Positions 33,709 through 41,682 of a DNA stretch of 64,000 nucleotides are shown here, piece after piece. The DNA is from Micromonospora mirobrigensis (GTDB lineage Bacteria; Actinomycetota; Actinomycetes; Mycobacteriales; Micromonosporaceae): the NCBI RefSeq assembly GCF_900091555.1, contig NZ_FMCX01000001.1:1116001-1180000 (forward strand), read 5' to 3'. Each line of letters opens with the position of its first letter. Positions within the stretch are counted from its first letter, which is position 1. The position numbers were made by a program, and so were the translations under genes. Under the pieces are notes generated by a model that did no database searches, was not told where the DNA came from, and saw nothing but the letters and a program-made list of their open reading frames with translations.

Positions 33709-34013
33709 CAGGCCTCCCTGGTGAGCCGGCGACGGGCGGCGTGGTCGACGTCGGCGTAGCGGTCGGCGGCGCTGCGGACGGCGGCCGCGGCGGCGGCCAG
33801 GCGGGCCGCGGCGGCGGCCGCCTCCCGGGCCCGGTCCCCGGTGGCCTCGGTCCACCGCCGGTGCAGGGCCCGGCCGATCTCGCCGGGACGGCCCGGGGCG
33901 TCGGCGCCGAACACCGGGTGGGCGGGGTCGGTGGCGGTGACGGTGTGCGCCAGCGCGGCCAGGGTGTCGCTGGCCTCGTCCAGCCGGGCGGCCAGGGTGT
34001 GCAGCCGGTCCAT
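33708..34013 (-). CDS. Small helical ESX/WXG100-like protein
   Basis: 101 residues, predicted helical hairpin: LHTLAARLDEASDTLAALAH and REAAAAAARLAAAAAAVRSA, with HRRWTEATGD between. Size and shape match WXG100-like type VII secretion targets, although no clear WXG is present. It starts one base after the YbaB stop. Function unknown. Confidence 0.65.
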   Translation of the reverse strand: MDRLHTLAARLDEASDTLAALAHTVTATDPAHPVFGADAPGRPGEIGRALHRRWTEATGDRAREAAAAAARLAAAAAAVRSAADRYADVDHAARRRLTREA

Positions 34014-34014
34014 C

Positions 34015-34344
34015 TCAGGCCCCCGCGAGCGGCCGGTAGGCGGCGAAGGTCTCGTTGTGCAGCTTCTCCCGGGCCCACTGCGCGGCGTCGGCGGCGGCCG
34101 TCACCGCGGCCTGCACCGAGCCGGCCACGTCCCGGGGGTGGCGGTTGTGCAGGGGGCCGAGGAAGCGGACGTCGGTGATCCGGCCACCGGCGGTCACCAC
34201 CACCTCGACCAGCCCGTCCGGCGAGCGGACGGTGACCTCGACCGTCGACACCGCCTGGTCGAACTCGGCCTGGAGGGACTCGATGCGGCGGTAACGCCGC
34301 ACCGCCTCCTCGATCCAGGCCTCGTCGATCTCCGCGCGCGGCAT
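34015..34344 (-). CDS. YbaB/EbfC-family nucleoid-associated protein
   Basis: 109 residues. VEVTVRSPDGLVEVVVTAGG and DVRFLGP match YbaB/EbfC proteins, here with a longer N-terminal helix. The family binds DNA, but in actinobacteria such versions are common next to ESX-like small proteins and may serve secretion loci. First gene of the trio, about 110 bp downstream of holB. Confidence 0.8.
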   Translation of the reverse strand: MPRAEIDEAWIEEAVRRYRRIESLQAEFDQAVSTVEVTVRSPDGLVEVVVTAGGRITDVRFLGPLHNRHPRDVAGSVQAAVTAAADAAQWAREKLHNETFAAYRPLAGA

Positions 34345-34457
34345 CGGCGGACTCCTCCCCGGCAGGCCCTCACTGAGCGTCCCACCATGGTCACCATGGC
34401 GTCACCGGACCGTACCGCACCCGAATCGCGCCTGTCGATGCCTGTGGACGGCCGGGA

Positions 34458-35708
34458 TCAGCCCCGCCAGAGGGCGAGCATCATCGCCTCCACCGCGATC
34501 CGCGGCTTGACGTTCGCCTCGATCGCCGCCCGGCACGCCAGCACCGCCTCCAGCCGGCGCAGCGACCCCTCGGCGTCCCACTTCTGCGCCCCGGCGGCGG
34601 CCAGCGCGGCCGTGTCGGTGTGCACCGGGGCGACCGGGGCGCGCAGCGCCGTGGTCAGCGCGTCCCGGTAGAAACCTGCCAGGTCGACCAGGGCCCGGTC
34701 CAGCGCGTCCCGCTGCGCCCGGGTGGCCCGCGACTTCTGCCGCTTCTCCAGCTCCTTGAGCTGCCCGGCGGCGCCCCGGATCGCCCCGGCCGCGCCCCGG
34801 CCGGTGCCGCCGGCGCCCAACGCGGTCTGGAGGGCGGCCCGTTCGGCCTCGTCGGCCTCCACCACGGCCGCCGCGGCCTCCGCCTCGGCCGCCTCGATCA
34901 GCGCCGACGCCGCGTCGAAGGCCGCGCCCACCCCGGTCAGCCGGCGCGGCACGGCCAGCACCGCGTCCCGGCGCTTGCGGGCCTCCGGGTCGCGGGCCAG
35001 CCGTCGGGCCCGCCCGACGTGCCCCTGGGCGGCCGCGCCGGCCCAGGCCGCGACGTCCGGCGCGATGCCGTCCCGGCGGACCAGCACCTCGGCCACCGCC
35101 TCGGCCGGCGGCTGCCGCAGGGGTACGAGGCGACAGCGCGACCGGATGGTCACCGAGACGTCGTCGGGGTGGGTGGACGGGGCGCAGAGCAGGAAGACCG
35201 TCCGCGGCGGCGGCTCCTCGATCGCCTTGAGCAGCGCGTTGCCGGCCGCCTCGGTGAGCCGGTCCGCGTCCTCGATGATCACCACCTGCCATCGGCCGCC
35301 GCTCGGCGTGCTCGCGGCGCGCAGCACCAGGGACCGCATCTCGCCGACGGAGATGGAGAGCCCCTCCGGCACCACCAGCCGGACGTCGGCGTGGGTGCCG
35401 GTCATCGTGGTGTGGCAGCCGGGGCACTCGCCGCAGCCGGTGCCGTGCACGCACTGGAGGGCGGCGGCGAAGGCCCGGGCGGCGACCGAGCGGCCCGACC
35501 CGGGCGGCCCGGTAAAGATCCAGGCATGGGTCATCCCGGCACGGGGGTCGACGGCCCGTTCTCCCCCGGCGTCCACGTCGCCACCGTCCGGGTCGACGGT
35601 GCCGGCCGGCGACCCGGCGCGCAGCACCGCGGCCGCCGAGGCAGCCGCCCGGCGCAGCGTTTCGACCGCCTCGTCCTGCCCGACCAGGTCGGTGAAGACG
35701 TCCGGCAT
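34458..35708 (-). CDS. holB: DNA polymerase III, delta' subunit
   Basis: 416 residues. DLVGQDEAVETLRRAA, Walker-like HAWIFTGPPGSGRSVAARAF, zinc cluster CVHGTGCGECPGC, and ALLKAIEEPPPRTVFLL with the sensor TIRSRCRLVPL are clamp-loader features. The P-loop has GSGRS in place of GxGKS, so ATP hydrolysis is doubtful, as usual for delta'. Actinobacterial features: an insertion AGGERAVDPRAG before the P-loop and an Ala-rich C-terminal domain. ATG overlaps the tmk stop by one base. Confidence 0.93.
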   Translation of the reverse strand: MPDVFTDLVGQDEAVETLRRAAASAAAVLRAGSPAGTVDPDGGDVDAGGERAVDPRAGMTHAWIFTGPPGSGRSVAARAFAAALQCVHGTGCGECPGCHTTMTGTHADVRLVVPEGLSISVGEMRSLVLRAASTPSGGRWQVVIIEDADRLTEAAGNALLKAIEEPPPRTVFLLCAPSTHPDDVSVTIRSRCRLVPLRQPPAEAVAEVLVRRDGIAPDVAAWAGAAAQGHVGRARRLARDPEARKRRDAVLAVPRRLTGVGAAFDAASALIEAAEAEAAAAVVEADEAERAALQTALGAGGTGRGAAGAIRGAAGQLKELEKRQKSRATRAQRDALDRALVDLAGFYRDALTTALRAPVAPVHTDTAALAAAGAQKWDAEGSLRRLEAVLACRAAIEANVKPRIAVEAMMLALWRG

Positions 35709-38056
35709 CAGGTCCGGTGCTCCAACGTCACCAGCTCCGCGTCGGATAACTCCGGCTGCACCGAGGTGTCCGGCCCCTGGGCGGGACGGGGGTGCACGAT
35801 GCCGGCCGGGTCGGCGAGGAACTCCTCCACCCGGCGGGCGACCAGTCCGGCGATCTCCTCCGCCGGGCGGGACGCGTCGAGCACCAGGTAGCGCTTCGGG
35901 TCGTTGGCGGCGAGGTCGAGGAAGGCGTACCGGACCCGCTCGTGGAAGGCGACCGACTCGGCCTCCAGCCGGTCGGTGCCCTGGTTGCGGGACTCGACCC
36001 GGGACAGGCCGGTGCGCGGGTCCACGTCGAGGAGGACCACCAGGTCGGGCTTGAGCCCACCGGTGGCCCACGAGGAGAGCCAGGAGACCTCGTCGACCGG
36101 CAGCGTACGGCCGGCGCCCTGGTAGGCCAGGGACGAGTCGACGTACCGGTCGCTGACCACGACCGCGCCCCGGATCAGCGCCGGCCGGACCACGGTGGCG
36201 ACGTGGTGGGCGCGGTCGGCGGCGTAGAGCAGCGCCTCGGCGCGCGGCGACGGCGCGTCGGCGCCGGACTTCTCCAGCACCAGCGAGCGGATCTTCGCGC
36301 CGACCTCGGTGGCGCCCGGCTCCCGGGTGACCACCACGTCGCGGCCCTGCCCGCGCAGCCGGGCGGCGAGCGCCTCCAGCTGGGTGGACTTGCCGGCACC
36401 CTCGCCGCCCTCGAAGACCACGAAGAGCCCGGCGGAGACGAACGGCTCGGCCGGCATCAGCGGGCGGCCCCGGATCGAGCCCCACAGGTCCGCCAGGACC
36501 GGTACGCCCTTCTTGTCGTCCATCTGGCCGAAGGCGCTGATCCCGGCGAAGATGCCGGCGGCGCCCGCCACCAGCAGCAGCAGGCGGGTGGAGGAGACCG
36601 AGATGCCCAGGTCGGCGATGGCCAGCTTGCGCGACCCGCCGACACCCACCAGGAGGCTGCTCAGCGCGATGGCGAGGATCAGCACCAGCCGGGTGCCGAT
36701 CTGGACCACGGCGAAGACCCGGCCGCGGACCTCGTCGGCGACCTCGCCGCCGAGCAGGGTGGTGCCGGCCAGGAAGGCCATCCCGGCGCCCGCGCCGACC
36801 AGGATCGCGCCGAGGATCGCCATCGACAGGTGGATGGCGAACGCCAGCACCATGACCGAGGCGCTGGCCAGCACGATGCTCATGCCGAACCAGCGCCGCC
36901 GGGACATCTCCCGGACGATCATCGGGCCGAGCCCGATGCCGAGCGCCAGGCCGATGAAGATCGCGCCGAAGAGCATGTAGAAGGCGGCGTCACCGGCGCC
37001 GAGCGAGGCGGCGAAGAACTTCGCCGTGCCGATCACGATGCCGCCGCCGGCGAACGCGCCGAAGATGCCGAGCACCAGGCCGCGTACCAGTGGGGTCTGG
37101 CCGATGTACTTCCAGCCGTCGGCGAACTGCCGGAACATGGTCTGCTCGGTGCGCTCGGCCTCGCCGCGCTGGGCGTGGCTGATCTCCTTGATGCCGAACG
37201 CCACCACCAGCGCCGTGGCCAGCCGGGAGAAGGCGTTCAACCAGAGCGCGAGCTGGGCTGGCTCGGCCCAGGCGGGCAGGTCGCCGCCGACGGCGCCCCG
37301 GACCCCGCGGTCGAGCACGGCCAGGCCGATGGCGGCGGCGACCGGGGTGAGGCCGTACGTGGTGATCAGGGTGAGCTGGTTGGCCGCTTCGAGCCGGGCG
37401 CGCGGGATCAGGTTGGGGACCGCGGCCTCCTTGGCCGGGATCCAGAGCAGGGTGACCGACTCGATCAGGAAGGTGGCGATCAGCGCCCAGCCGACCACCA
37501 GGCCGCCCGCGGCGCCGGTCAGGGCGTAGAGCGGGATGGAGGCGAAGAGCACGAAGCGCAGCAGGTCGCAGATGACCATCGTCCAGCGCCGGTCGAACCG
37601 GTCGGCGAAGACGCCGGCCAGCGGGCCGAGCACCAGTGCGGGCAGCAGCCGGATGGCGATCGTGGTGCCGAACGCCGCGCCCTTCGCGGTGTTGCCCTGC
37701 ACCTGGGAGGCGGCGAAGACGGAGGTGGCGAGCAGGCCGAGCCAGTCGCCGAAGGAGGCCGCGCCGAGCACGATCCAGAGCCGGCGGAACGGCCGGATGC
37801 GCAGCACCGAGCGGATCGCCGCGGCGCCGGACCGGTCGGCCGGGGAGCCGGCGGCGGCACCGTCGGCCTCGCGCTGCGGATCGGACGCGCCGGGCTGCGG
37901 GCCGGACGCGCCGTCGTGCGGGTCGGGCGTACCGGGCTGCGGGCCGGACGCTCCGGGCTGCGGGCCGTGGGCTCCGGTTGGCGACACGCCGGACGACTCG
38001 CCGTTCTGCTGGCTTTCGATGGCCGTACCTCCACGTGCCGGCCCAACGTTGGGCAT
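35708..38056 (-). CDS. tmk: MFS domain fused to thymidylate kinase
   Basis: 782 residues. Residues 1-75 are a Pro/Gly/Asp-rich repeat, about 80-520 an MFS-like 12-TM domain (LGPLAGVFADRFDRRWTMVI is motif A-like), about 545-750 a dTMP kinase (VVFEGGEGAGKSTQLEALAA P-loop, VVTREPGATEVG, DRYVDSSLAYQGAGR, VVLLDVDPRTGLSR). The kinase makes dTDP from dTMP. Fusion of an MFS domain to Tmk is a recurrent actinobacterial arrangement; the transporter role is unknown. A TAGAGT box (38074-38069) lies 12 nt before ATG. First gene of tmk-holB-YbaB-ricT. Confidence 0.93.
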   Translation of the reverse strand: MPNVGPARGGTAIESQQNGESSGVSPTGAHGPQPGASGPQPGTPDPHDGASGPQPGASDPQREADGAAAGSPADRSGAAAIRSVLRIRPFRRLWIVLGAASFGDWLGLLATSVFAASQVQGNTAKGAAFGTTIAIRLLPALVLGPLAGVFADRFDRRWTMVICDLLRFVLFASIPLYALTGAAGGLVVGWALIATFLIESVTLLWIPAKEAAVPNLIPRARLEAANQLTLITTYGLTPVAAAIGLAVLDRGVRGAVGGDLPAWAEPAQLALWLNAFSRLATALVVAFGIKEISHAQRGEAERTEQTMFRQFADGWKYIGQTPLVRGLVLGIFGAFAGGGIVIGTAKFFAASLGAGDAAFYMLFGAIFIGLALGIGLGPMIVREMSRRRWFGMSIVLASASVMVLAFAIHLSMAILGAILVGAGAGMAFLAGTTLLGGEVADEVRGRVFAVVQIGTRLVLILAIALSSLLVGVGGSRKLAIADLGISVSSTRLLLLVAGAAGIFAGISAFGQMDDKKGVPVLADLWGSIRGRPLMPAEPFVSAGLFVVFEGGEGAGKSTQLEALAARLRGQGRDVVVTREPGATEVGAKIRSLVLEKSGADAPSPRAEALLYAADRAHHVATVVRPALIRGAVVVSDRYVDSSLAYQGAGRTLPVDEVSWLSSWATGGLKPDLVVLLDVDPRTGLSRVESRNQGTDRLEAESVAFHERVRYAFLDLAANDPKRYLVLDASRPAEEIAGLVARRVEEFLADPAGIVHPRPAQGPDTSVQPELSDAELVTLEHRT
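37886..37975. repeat. Coding repeat in the MFS-Tmk N-terminus
   Basis: CCGGGCTGCGGGCCGGACGC recurs three times (near 37890, 37929 and 37950), encoding GPQPGAS-type segments in the disordered N-terminal tail. Confidence 0.65.
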
Positions 38057-38192
38057 CCCCGGTGGAACACTCTAGTCGCGTGGACGGGGTCGTCTTGACC
38101 TGCCACATCCTGCGCGCCGAGCCTAGGCCGCCGCCGCCGGTCGGCGCAGCCCGGACAGACGCGAGGGTATTTCGCATTCACTCCCAGACAGT

Positions 38193-38198
38193 TAGCGT
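38193..38198 (+). promoter_or_regulatory. Leaderless -10 box
   Basis: TAGCGT, 6 nt before GTG 38205; no ribosome binding site precedes the GTG. Confidence 0.55.
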
Positions 38199-38204
38199 GC
38201 AGAC

Positions 38205-39413
38205 GTGGCGACCCACAGCGAGCAACTCCGGCAGCGCCTGGACCGGGCGACCGCCCACCTCGACCCGCCGTACGCGGTCGTCGACCTGGACGCCTTCGAC
38301 ACCAACGCCGCCGCCCTGGCCGACCGGGCCGCCGGCAAGCCGGTCCGGGTGGCCAGCAAGTCGGTCCGGTCCCGGGAGCTGATCGCCCGCGCCCTGGCCC
38401 GGCCGGGCTGGCGCGGGGTGATGGCGTTCACCCTGCCCGAGGCGCTCTGGCTGGCCGGGCCCGGTGCGGCCGAGGACGTGCTGGTCGCGTACCCGACGGC
38501 CGACCGGGGAGCGCTCGACCGGCTGGCCGCCGACCCGACGCTGGCGGGCCGGGTCACCCTGATGGTGGACGCAGCCGAGCAACTCGACCTGGTCGACGCC
38601 GTCTGCCCGCCGCAGCGCCGGCCGGAGCTGCGGCTCTGCCTCGACCTGGACGCCTCGTGGCGACCCCTGGGCGGGCGGCTGCACGTCGGCGTGCGCCGCT
38701 CACCGGTGCACAGCGCCCGGGCCGCCGGCGCCCTGGCCGCCACCGTCGCCGGCCGGCCCGGCTTCCGGCTGGTCGGCCTGATGGCGTACGAGGCACAGAT
38801 CGCCGGGCTCGGCGACGCCCCGCCCGGGCAGCCCGCGTACGCCAGGGCGGTCCGGATCGCCCAGCGCGGGTCGTACCGGGAGCTGCTGGCCCGCCGGGGC
38901 GCGGCGGTGGCCGCGGTACGCGAACACGCCGACCTGGAGTTCGTCAACGGCGGCGGCACCGGCAGCGTGGCCGCCACCAGCGCGGACCCCGCGGTCACCG
39001 AGGTCACCGCGGGATCCGGCCTGTACGGGCCGACGCTCTTCGACGCCTACCGGGCCTGGCGGCCCGCCCCGGCCGCCTTCTTCGCCTGCGCGGTGGTCCG
39101 CCGCCCGGCGCCGCGCCTGGCCACCGTCCTCGGCGGCGGCTGGATCGCCTCCGGCCCGGCCGCGGACAGCCGGCTGCCCCGGCCGTGGCTGCCGGCCGGA
39201 TTGAAGCTGCTCGGCGCCGAGGGGGCCGGCGAGGTGCAGACCCCGCTGGCCGGTCCGGTCGCCGACGAACTGCGCGTCGGGGACCGGGTCTGGTTCCGCC
39301 ACGCCAAGGCCGGTGAGCTCTGCGAACACGTCAACGAGCTGCACCTGGTGCAGGGGGACGCCGTCGTGGCGACGGTGCCGACGTACCGGGGCGAGGGTCA
39401 CGCGTTCCTGTGA
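38205..39413 (+). CDS. PLP-dependent amino acid deaminase/aldolase (DSD1/alanine racemase-like fold)
   Basis: 402 residues. PPYAVVDLDAFDTNAAALAD and PVRVASKSVRSRELIARALA contain the strand with the PLP lysine; EFVNGGGTGSVAAT binds the phosphate; the C-terminal beta-domain (GDRVWFRHAKAGELCEHVNE) has the D-threonine aldolase / D-serine dehydratase-type metal-binding HxxxxxxxxEH-like residues. It probably acts on a D- or beta-hydroxy amino acid. Leaderless GTG start. Divergent from the tmk operon and convergent with a TetR gene across a terminator. Confidence 0.85.
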   Translation: MATHSEQLRQRLDRATAHLDPPYAVVDLDAFDTNAAALADRAAGKPVRVASKSVRSRELIARALARPGWRGVMAFTLPEALWLAGPGAAEDVLVAYPTADRGALDRLAADPTLAGRVTLMVDAAEQLDLVDAVCPPQRRPELRLCLDLDASWRPLGGRLHVGVRRSPVHSARAAGALAATVAGRPGFRLVGLMAYEAQIAGLGDAPPGQPAYARAVRIAQRGSYRELLARRGAAVAAVREHADLEFVNGGGTGSVAATSADPAVTEVTAGSGLYGPTLFDAYRAWRPAPAAFFACAVVRRPAPRLATVLGGGWIASGPAADSRLPRPWLPAGLKLLGAEGAGEVQTPLAGPVADELRVGDRVWFRHAKAGELCEHVNELHLVQGDAVVATVPTYRGEGHAFL

Positions 39414-39415
39414 GC

Positions 39416-39450
39416 CGGCGGGCCCCCGCGCGTCTCGCGGGCGCCCGCCG
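39416..39450. terminator. Bidirectional terminator
   Basis: A 15-bp stem (CGGCGGGCCCCCGCG; partner 39436-39450, one mismatch) with a CGTCT loop between convergent genes. Confidence 0.75.
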
Positions 39451-39503
39451 TGGAATCGCCCGGTCGCACCCCGGGCGTCGTCCCCGCTCGTGGCCGGAGC
39501 CGG

Positions 39504-40157
39504 TCAGCCCGGCTGGCCGGCCTCGGTCCGCACGTCGACCTGGCGGTAGAGGTATTCGCGGATCAGCGCCTTCGCCTCGACCAGCACCCGGTCGTCCCCC
39601 TCGGGGCGGCGGCGGAACGCGAGCTTGATCAGGGCGTCGGCCGCTTCCACCGCGATCTCCAGGTGGAACCGCAGGTCGGGCACGGCGCTCAGCCCGAACC
39701 GCTCGGTGAGCACCCGGGCCAGCTGGTCGGCGATAACGCCGTTGTTGTCGCGCTGCTCATCGAGCAGGTGCAGGTCGACCACGTCGCCGAAGTGCAGGGT
39801 ACGGAACCCGGGGACGGTGCGGTGCATCGTGATGTACTCGTCGATGCCCGCGTCCACGCCGTCCCACCAGTGGGTCATCTCGTCGGAGGCGAACCGCTCG
39901 TCGAGCCGCTGGAGGTAGGACTCCATCGTCCGCAGGGTCAACGCCTGCACGATGGCCCGCTTGTCCGGGAAGAACTGGTAGACCGACCCGATCGCCACCT
40001 CGGCCCGTTCGGCGAGCAGCGTCGTGGTCAGACCCTCGTACCCGACCTCGTCGACGAGCTCGGCGCAGGCGTCCAGCATCCGCTGGACACGCGCGACACT
40101 TCGACCCTGCACCGGAACGCGGCGCAGCGGTCCGGTCGTGGCGGCTGGTGTGGACAC
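39504..40157 (-). CDS. TetR-family regulator
   Basis: 217 residues. HTH at about 15-65 (RVQRMLDACAELVDEVGYEG, LLAERAEVAIGSVYQFFPDK). The effector domain is acidic and helical. GTG 40157 is preceded by AAGGGGGG. Divergent from the FAD oxidoreductase gene with a GTCACG-N4-CGTGAC palindrome between, so probably regulates itself and that gene. Confidence 0.87.
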   Translation of the reverse strand: MSTPAATTGPLRRVPVQGRSVARVQRMLDACAELVDEVGYEGLTTTLLAERAEVAIGSVYQFFPDKRAIVQALTLRTMESYLQRLDERFASDEMTHWWDGVDAGIDEYITMHRTVPGFRTLHFGDVVDLHLLDEQRDNNGVIADQLARVLTERFGLSAVPDLRFHLEIAVEAADALIKLAFRRRPEGDDRVLVEAKALIREYLYRQVDVRTEAGQPG

Positions 40158-40196
40158 TCGGCGCCACCCCCCTTCGACGGATGAACATATCTGCAC

Positions 40197-40212
40197 GTCA
40201 CGTGTTCGTGAC
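40197..40212. promoter_or_regulatory. Probable TetR operator
   Basis: GTCACG-TGTT-CGTGAC, 6-bp arms, about 40 bp from the tetR start and about 95 bp from the oxidoreductase start. A TATGTT box for the TetR gene lies beside it. Confidence 0.5.
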
Positions 40213-40305
40213 TACCGGTACTAACGATCGGACCCCGATTGCGGTATTTACCAGGCACAACGTTCCTGATATGAAGTCAGTTCACGTCTGGATCGAGGAG
40301 GGTGC

Positions 40306-41622
40306 ATGGCCGTCACCGCGCCGCCGGCCGCCGGCTGGACCAACTGGGCCGGCAACCAGCAGGCCACCCCGACCGCCGTCCACCGCCCGCAGACCGTCGA
40401 CGACGTCGTCGAGGCGGTACGCGCCGCCGCCGGCGCCGGCGAGCGGATCCGCGCCGTCGGCAGCGGCCACTCCTTCACCCCGATCGCCCTACCCGCCGGC
40501 CGGCAGCTCAACCTGGCCGCCCTGCGCACCGACATCCGGGTGAACCGGACCGACCGGCTGGTCACCGTGCCCGCCGGCACCACCCTGCGGGCGCTCAACG
40601 CGCTGCTCACCGCGCACGGGCTGGCCCTGCCCAACCTGGGCGACATCGACGCGCAGACGGTCGCCGGGGCGATCTCCACCGGCACCCACGGCACCGGCGC
40701 GCACCTCGGCTGCCTCTCCACCTTCGTCGAGGCGCTGACCCTGGTCACCGGCACCGGCGAGGTGCTGCGCTGCTCCGCCGACGAGCACCCCGACGTCTTC
40801 GCCGCCGCCCGGGTCGGCCTCGGCGCACTCGGCGTGCTGGTCGAGGTGACCCTGCGCTGCGTCGACGCCTTCACCCTCCGCGCGCACGAGCGGCCGGCCC
40901 CGCTCGCCGAGGTGCTCACCGAACTGCCCGAGCTGGTCGCCGGGCACGACCACGTCGAGTTCTACTGGTTCCCGTACACCGCGCGGGTGCAGGTGAAGAC
41001 CAACGACCGGGTGCCCGCCGACGACCGGCCGCTGCCCCGCTGGCGCGGCTGGCTGGACGACGAGTTCCTCGCCAACACCGTCTTCGCCGGGGCCTGCCGG
41101 CTGGGCCGCGCCGTGCCGGCGCTCGCCCCGGCGATCAGCGCCGTCTCCGCCCGGGCGCTCACCGAACGGACGTACACCGGCCGCTCCGACGCGGTCTTCT
41201 GCACCCCGCGCCGGGTCCGCTTCGTGGAGATGGAGTACGCCCTGCCGCGCGCCGCCCTCCCGGAGGCCCTCGACGCGCTGCGCCGGATCGTCGACGGGCT
41301 GCCGTTCAAGGTGCTCTTCCCGGTCGAGGTGCGGTTCACCGCCGCCGACGACATCTGGCTGTCCCACGGGTACGGCCGGGAGTCCGCGTACCTCGCCGTC
41401 CACCAGTACGTCGGTATGCCGTACGAGCCGTACTTCCGGGCGTTCGAGCAGGTCGCCGCGGGGCTGGGCGGCCGGCCGCACTGGGGGAAGCTGCACTGGC
41501 GGGACGCCGGGTCGCTCGCGCCCGCGTACCCGCGCTTCGCCGACTTCCTGGCGATCCGGGACCGCCTCGACCCCGACCGGCTCTTCGCCAACCCCCACCT
41601 GGACCGCATCCTCGGCCCCTGA
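40306..41622 (+). CDS. FAD-dependent aldonolactone/alditol oxidase-like enzyme (ALO family)
   Basis: 438 residues. VCAO-type FAD domain: IRAVGSGHSFTPIALPAG contains the His that carries covalent FAD; TVAGAISTGTHGTG and GALGVLVEVTLRC are other FAD-binding elements; the C-terminal ALO domain has VEFYWFPYT and GGRPHWGKLH near the active site. It likely oxidises a sugar lactone or sugar alcohol with O2 or another acceptor. ATG 40306 follows GAGGAGGG. Probably controlled by the divergent TetR. Confidence 0.9.
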   Translation: MAVTAPPAAGWTNWAGNQQATPTAVHRPQTVDDVVEAVRAAAGAGERIRAVGSGHSFTPIALPAGRQLNLAALRTDIRVNRTDRLVTVPAGTTLRALNALLTAHGLALPNLGDIDAQTVAGAISTGTHGTGAHLGCLSTFVEALTLVTGTGEVLRCSADEHPDVFAAARVGLGALGVLVEVTLRCVDAFTLRAHERPAPLAEVLTELPELVAGHDHVEFYWFPYTARVQVKTNDRVPADDRPLPRWRGWLDDEFLANTVFAGACRLGRAVPALAPAISAVSARALTERTYTGRSDAVFCTPRRVRFVEMEYALPRAALPEALDALRRIVDGLPFKVLFPVEVRFTAADDIWLSHGYGRESAYLAVHQYVGMPYEPYFRAFEQVAAGLGGRPHWGKLHWRDAGSLAPAYPRFADFLAIRDRLDPDRLFANPHLDRILGP

Positions 41623-41631
41623 CCCGCCTGA

Positions 41632-41677
41632 CCCGCCTGATCCGCCCGAACTTTCCGAGACCCGACGCTCAGGCGGG
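41632..41677. terminator. Weak terminator candidate
   Basis: CCCGCCTGA (41632-41640) pairs with TCAGGCGGG (41669-41677) across a 28-nt loop between the convergent oxidase and topA genes. Confidence 0.4.
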
Positions 41678-41682
41678 GTGGG

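Noticed and set aside
38041..38054. Palindrome GCCCAACGTTGGGC at the start of the MFS-Tmk gene
   Set aside because: It lies within the first codons (MPNVGPA) and could be coincidence from coding; no partner site or regulator is near.
35792..38098. 768-codon plus-strand ORF opposite the MFS-Tmk gene
   Set aside because: Perfect antisense of a gene with clear domains; no ribosome site or known motif.
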